Assembly: GCA_027043825.1 (NCBI GenBank) | Contig: JALUER010000068.1 | Coordinates: 1-31,415, forward strand | Source: Microcaldota archaeon | GTDB taxonomy: Archaea; Iainarchaeota; Iainarchaeia; JAADDC01 | DNA: 31,415 nucleotides | Reading direction: 5' to 3' | Part shown: in pieces, positions 27,886 to 31,415 of the stretch | How the letters are laid out: every line of letters starts with the position of its first letter | How positions within the stretch are numbered: position 1 is the stretch's first letter | Notes under the pieces: model-generated | Databases searched by the model: none | What the model saw: only the letters and a program-made list of their open reading frames with translations | What the model was told of the DNA's origin: nothing | Position numbers and translations under genes: made by a program

Positions 27886-30162
27886 ATGGAGCAGATAAAG
27901 AAGGCACTGGAGAATGCAAGGGCTCAGCGCCACAGGCGGCTCTTTGTGATCTCTGGAGACTGGCGCAAGGGCGTCAAGGTAGCTGGAAAGATTCTCAAGC
28001 TCGCGAAGAACTACGTGGGTAAAGACCTGGTTTACTTTGCTGAATTTCCCAAGGATTCGGATATTGGGGAGCGTAGGTTCAAGGAGTTCGCCAAGAGTAT
28101 TAGGGGCGTCGGGTACATCGTCCAGAAGAAGCCCTTCGCAATAGCGCAGTCTGTTCTTGGAAAGACCTTTGACGTGATCGTCATAGACGCCCACGAGAAC
28201 TTTCCCCCGCGTGATATCGGTATTATGGTGGAGACCGTCCGAGGACCCGGTGTGATCATACTTCTGGTGCCCGAGCTCACGGAGTGGGCGCGCTCAAAGC
28301 TTTTCTTCCACGAACAGTACGTTGTTACCCCACCATATTCCGTTAATGATTGCAGGGATATCTTCCTCAGCCGCGTCGTTCGTAAAATCATGGAGCATGA
28401 TGGCGTCTACGTGCTGACGGATGAGGGCAAGGTTTTCAAGGCTCCTCCGGAGCCGGAATCTCCAGAGTCAAAGCATAGGGGTATAAAAATCCCGGATTCC
28501 ACTGTTTTCCCGCGCGAGGTATTCCAACTTGCCGCTACACAGGATCAGGTTGACGTGCTCAAGGCCTTCGAGGAGAAGTACGCCGACAAGAAGCACGCTT
28601 TTGTCCTGCTGGCAGATCGCGGCCGTGGCAAGAGTGCTGTAGTGGGACTAGCTCTCTCGGCGATCCTGTCCAATCACGACTGGCACGTAGTGGTCACTGC
28701 CCCTTCCTTCCAGAACGCAGAGGAAATTTTCCACTTTGTAAAGCGAGGGCTTGACGAGCTTGGAGTGAAGTATAAGGACAAGGGGCGCCGCATAAAGGTG
28801 AAAGGGAAGGGCGACCTCGTTTTCCTGGAGCCCTTGGAGGCTGTTGACGAACGTTCTGATCTCCTTGTGGTTGATGAGGCCGCGGGAATCTACGTTTCCG
28901 TTCTTCAGGCACTCCTACGCAAGCACAAGCGCATCATCTTTGCCACCACCACCCACGGCTATGAGGGAACGGGCCGACTTTTCCAGTACAGGTTCCTCCC
29001 GAAACTACAGGAAGCCTTTGACGTGGACATACTCCGCATGTCAGAGCCTATCCGCTATGGTCCGGGCGACCCCGTGGAGCGCTGGCTCTACGACGTTTTC
29101 CTGCTTGATGCCGAGCCCGCAAGCCTTGATGAGGAAGATCTTCGTGCGATCGAGGAGGGTAAGCTTAACTTTGTTCCCTTCGACGTGGAAAAGCTTTTCC
29201 TCGAGCAGGAGGACCTTCTGCGCCAGTTCATAGGGATCTACGTTTATGCCCACTACAGGAACAATCCGCGGGATATTGCAATCCTTGCGGATGCCCCCAA
29301 TCAGAGGGCCTTTGCCATAACGCTTCCCAGCGGCAAGGTTGTTGCATCGCTACAGGTTGCGGAGGAGGGCGGCCTTCCCAAGGCCGTTATTGACGCGCTG
29401 CGAGCCGGCGAGATCGTTCAGGGCAACATAATTCCCGACCTTATGCTGAAGTACTATGGGTACGACAACTTTGCCCGTGCCAAGGGGCTGCGCGTCGTCA
29501 GAATAGCGGTGCACCCCGAGTATCAGGGCCGTGGGATCGGATCCTTCGCCCTCAAGCACCTCATTGACTATGCAAGGGAAAACGATTACGCATGGGTGGG
29601 ATCTGTCTTTGGCGCCTCCCGCAAGCTCCTGCGCTTCTGGCTAAAGAACCGCTTTATTCCAGTACACGTCTCCCCCAAGCGTAACCCTGAGTCTGGCGAG
29701 TACTCCACAGCGGTTCTTCATCCGTTGAAGAACACCATTGCTGACATCGTGAGGGCGGCCAACTTCGGTATGAAGCTCCGGCTTGCTTACGAACTGGATA
29801 ACTTCTACAGGAACATGGAGCCAGAGGTTGCCCTTGAGCTGTTTTCCTCCGGAGAGCTTCGCAGGGTTCCAGCAGACCTTACGACGCCGGAGAAGCGCAA
29901 GTTGAAGCGGTACGTAGAGGGTGGCCTGCACTATGATGCGCTCTCCGAAGTGATCTACCGGATCACCATAAACTACTTCATAGGAAACCAGGAACCACCC
30001 ATGGAGGAGCGCGACAAGCTCTATCTCATTGAGAAGGTCTTGAAGAAGCGCACATGGAAGGGTGTGGGTGACGTCTTCCACAGGGATCCCATGAAGGTTG
30101 CCCGGCGCATGGACAGAATACTCCTTGGACTCGCGCGCTGGTACCTGGGTGAGCTGTCTTGA
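27886..30162 (+). CDS. tmcA: tRNA(Met) cytidine acetyltransferase TmcA
   Basis: The 758-residue enzyme makes N4-acetylcytidine, at the wobble base of elongator tRNA-Met in bacteria, and at many sites of rRNA and tRNA in hyperthermophilic archaea. The layout is an N-terminal DUF1726-like part, a helicase part with P-loop LADRGRGKSA (about residue 242) and Walker B LLVVDEAAGI, and a GNAT acetyltransferase with VHPEYQGRGIGS (542-553), then a tRNA-binding C-terminal part. The length matches the family. It lies in an operon with an upstream membrane gene, and the TGA stop overlaps the ATG of the next gene (TGATG). That downstream gene encodes an ASCH domain protein, which may hydrolyse the product nucleoside. 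Confidence 0.95.
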   Translation: MEQIKKALENARAQRHRRLFVISGDWRKGVKVAGKILKLAKNYVGKDLVYFAEFPKDSDIGERRFKEFAKSIRGVGYIVQKKPFAIAQSVLGKTFDVIVIDAHENFPPRDIGIMVETVRGPGVIILLVPELTEWARSKLFFHEQYVVTPPYSVNDCRDIFLSRVVRKIMEHDGVYVLTDEGKVFKAPPEPESPESKHRGIKIPDSTVFPREVFQLAATQDQVDVLKAFEEKYADKKHAFVLLADRGRGKSAVVGLALSAILSNHDWHVVVTAPSFQNAEEIFHFVKRGLDELGVKYKDKGRRIKVKGKGDLVFLEPLEAVDERSDLLVVDEAAGIYVSVLQALLRKHKRIIFATTTHGYEGTGRLFQYRFLPKLQEAFDVDILRMSEPIRYGPGDPVERWLYDVFLLDAEPASLDEEDLRAIEEGKLNFVPFDVEKLFLEQEDLLRQFIGIYVYAHYRNNPRDIAILADAPNQRAFAITLPSGKVVASLQVAEEGGLPKAVIDALRAGEIVQGNIIPDLMLKYYGYDNFARAKGLRVVRIAVHPEYQGRGIGSFALKHLIDYARENDYAWVGSVFGASRKLLRFWLKNRFIPVHVSPKRNPESGEYSTAVLHPLKNTIADIVRAANFGMKLRLAYELDNFYRNMEPEVALELFSSGELRRVPADLTTPEKRKLKRYVEGGLHYDALSEVIYRITINYFIGNQEPPMEERDKLYLIEKVLKKRTWKGVGDVFHRDPMKVARRMDRILLGLARWYLGELS

Positions 30163-30470
30163 TGCTCCACTTCGACAGGCGATATTTGCGGGACATCGTA
30201 TCTGGAAAGAAGCGTATCACAATCCGCTATGGCCACCGGTACCGCGTGCGACCCGGCAACATTCTTTACCTCGCCGTTGAGGGCAAGCCCGTGGCTCGTG
30301 CTAAGCTTACAGAGGTTACCGTTAAGCCCCTTAGGAAACTGACGGCACATGAGATTAAAATGGAGGGTTACAAGTCTTTTTCAGCCCTTCTCCGCGCCCT
30401 CCGCCGCCACTATCCACACATTACCCCTGATGACTACGTGACTGTGCTCAAGTGGAAGCTCATCCGCTGA
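30162..30470 (+). CDS. ASCH domain protein, possible N4-acetylcytidine amidohydrolase
   Basis: The 102-residue protein is one ASCH (PUA-like) domain: DIVSGKKRITIRYG at the start, GNILYLAVEGKPVARAKLTEV, and a C-terminal TPDDYVTVLKWKL strand. Aligned by eye to E. coli YqfB (recalled), an ASCH enzyme that hydrolyses free N4-acetylcytidine, the catalytic Lys21, Thr24 and Glu74 correspond to Lys17, Thr20 and Glu68 here. The start ATG at 30162 overlaps the tmcA stop (TGATG). Being directly coupled to the enzyme that makes N4-acetylcytidine supports this assignment. Plain RNA binding, as in other PUA-like proteins, is the alternative. Confidence 0.75.
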   Translation: MLHFDRRYLRDIVSGKKRITIRYGHRYRVRPGNILYLAVEGKPVARAKLTEVTVKPLRKLTAHEIKMEGYKSFSALLRALRRHYPHITPDDYVTVLKWKLIR

Positions 30471-30476
30471 TAAAAA
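30471..30476 (+). promoter_or_regulatory. TATA box of the cdc6 gene
   Basis: TAAAAA lies 23-28 bases before GTG 30499, directly after the TGA of the ASCH gene, so cdc6 has its own promoter at the end of the tmcA operon. Confidence 0.45.
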
Positions 30477-30498
30477 CCCTTGCACCCAAACATATTCC

Positions 30499-31415
30499 GT
30501 GGATCTCTTCGGACAGAGGCAGAGCACAATACTCGTTCGACCCGAGGTGCTTGATCCCGACTACGTTCCCGATGTTCTTCCATTCAGAGAGCCGCAGCTG
30601 CGCGATATAGCCACATCCATTGCCTATGCTGTTGATGGGGGCAGATCCACAAACCTATTTGCTATAGGCCCGCCGGGCACGGGTAAGACGGCATCCTTGC
30701 GGTATGTGCTCCGCGAGCTACGTTCTTACTCACCTCTTGTCCGTCAGGCGTATGTGAATGCGTGGGTCCATCGCAGCCGTTTTGCCGTGCTCAGTCAGAT
30801 CGCCGTTCAAATAAAGAGCCCAGTTCCCAGGCGCGGCTTGGCTGCGGACGAGATCTTTTCCTCCATTGTTGACACGATTTCTTCGAGCAGGGGCGCTGTG
30901 ATCGTAGTGGATGAGGCGGACCGCCTTTCCAATGCGCAGGACGTTCTTTATGATCTTTCCAGGCTGAACGAGTTCGTTGATGTTCCACTTGTGGTCATAA
31001 CCGTTGCGAACACCGATTATTTCCTATCCCGCTTGGATCCACGTGTAATATCCACCTTGTTCTCTCGGCGCGTTGAGTTTCCGAAGTACACGGTACCTCA
31101 GCTCAAGACGATCCTTCTGGAGCGTGCAAAGCTTGCTCTTGCCCCGAATACATATTCCGATTCCGTTCTTGGCCTCTGTGCGGCCGTGGCTTGGAAGCGC
31201 GGTGGCGACGCCCGCGTGGCTATTTCCTGTCTTTACGAGGCCGCTGTTGCAGCCGAATCTGAGGGTGCTGACCGCATACTCCCCGAACACGTGCGTAGGG
31301 TGTCTGACAAAGTGGTCGTTCCAGAACCCGCGCTGTCCGATCCGCGCTTTGAGCCCATAATCGAAATCCTAAAGGAAAAGGGAGAATTACGTGTGCGGGA
31401 GCTGTACGAGCTTTA
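30499..31415 (+). CDS. cdc6: Orc1/Cdc6-type replication initiator (cut by window edge)
   Basis: The open frame from GTG 30499 runs off the right end without a stop (305 complete codons). It has Walker A GPPGTGKT, Walker B VIVVDEADRL, sensor 1 VITVANTDYF and sensor 2 GGDARVAI, the order of archaeal Orc1/Cdc6. The protein binds origin recognition boxes and loads MCM. The C-terminal winged helix lies beyond the window. The start is in a TTCC-GTG context with a TAAAAA box at 30471. No origin repeat cluster was seen in the 28 bases before it, so an origin, if adjacent, is downstream or elsewhere. Confidence 0.92.
   Translation, partial: MDLFGQRQSTILVRPEVLDPDYVPDVLPFREPQLRDIATSIAYAVDGGRSTNLFAIGPPGTGKTASLRYVLRELRSYSPLVRQAYVNAWVHRSRFAVLSQIAVQIKSPVPRRGLAADEIFSSIVDTISSSRGAVIVVDEADRLSNAQDVLYDLSRLNEFVDVPLVVITVANTDYFLSRLDPRVISTLFSRRVEFPKYTVPQLKTILLERAKLALAPNTYSDSVLGLCAAVAWKRGGDARVAISCLYEAAVAAESEGADRILPEHVRRVSDKVVVPEPALSDPRFEPIIEILKEKGELRVRELYEL

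Noticed and set aside
30470..30498. Replication origin next to cdc6
   Set aside because: Archaeal origins often lie beside cdc6, but the gap before this gene is only 28 bases and has no origin recognition box repeats. Downstream sequence is outside the window.
1..31415. tRNA, rRNA, CRISPR array or insertion sequence
   Set aside because: I found no T-arm-like GGTTCRA sequence in a gap, no regularly spaced repeats and no transposase or terminal inverted repeats.

Overview
The window is chromosomal DNA from an archaeon, probably a thermophile of a euryarchaeal or neighbouring lineage. The archaeal marker genes are transcription factor E, 4-demethylwyosine synthase, archaeal D-aminoacyl-tRNA deacylase, TmcA, an Lhr-type helicase with a zinc ribbon, geranylgeranyl reductase and Orc1/Cdc6. 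Most genes start with GTG or ATG about 22-31 bases after a TATA-like box, the archaeal leaderless arrangement. The species cannot be named from the sequence. No tRNA, rRNA, CRISPR array or insertion sequence was found, and no gene-free stretch exceeds 300 bases.

Layout. 1-2.4 kb: three minus-strand cell-surface genes (a fiber-like secreted protein cut by the window edge, a membrane-anchored protein and a parallel beta-helix protein). 2.4-4.3 kb: a PRC-barrel protein, an RqcH-family protein that has only the N-terminal half, and TFE; the last two are divergent around one shared TATA box. 4.2-6.2 kb: two overlapping membrane genes and a pair of pilin-like genes. 6.1-8.6 kb: an AT-rich regulatory island with an unknown protein, a second PRC-barrel protein, a MarR-like regulator and a winged-helix-like protein, with repeated copies of a GTTATGTATA motif and several inverted repeats. 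8.6-10.7 kb: S-adenosylmethionine decarboxylase, a small secreted protein, and a ferredoxin overlapping a geranylgeranyl reductase. 10.8-13.4 kb: a second surface-appendage cassette (LamG-bearing pilin-like protein, two FlaG/FlaF-like proteins, a Cys-rich pilin-like protein). 13.4-18.1 kb: a calcium-type P-type ATPase divergent from taw1, then a DUF4143-type ATPase. 18.1-21.7 kb: a membrane protein, a DNA methylase with a small beta-sandwich partner, a zinc-finger protein, a paralog of the winged-helix protein and an AMMECR1 protein. 21.7-27.0 kb: a small acidic protein, a DHH phosphoesterase, dtdA, a candidate box C/D sRNA, an Lhr helicase and a Trp/Asp/Glu-rich small protein overlapping it. 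27.1-31.4 kb: a membrane protein, tmcA, an ASCH protein overlapping tmcA, and a cdc6/orc1 gene cut by the right edge. This last block uses more CGC, GCG and GTT codons than the rest.

The strongest new observations are: an unannotated box C/D sRNA with near-ideal two-guide spacing in the dtdA-lhr gap; an operon that joins the N4-acetylcytidine writer TmcA to an ASCH protein carrying the residues expected of an N4-acetylcytidine amidohydrolase; a short motif repeated around winged-helix regulator genes; and an RqcH-family protein that stops before its C-terminal domain while sharing a promoter with TFE.
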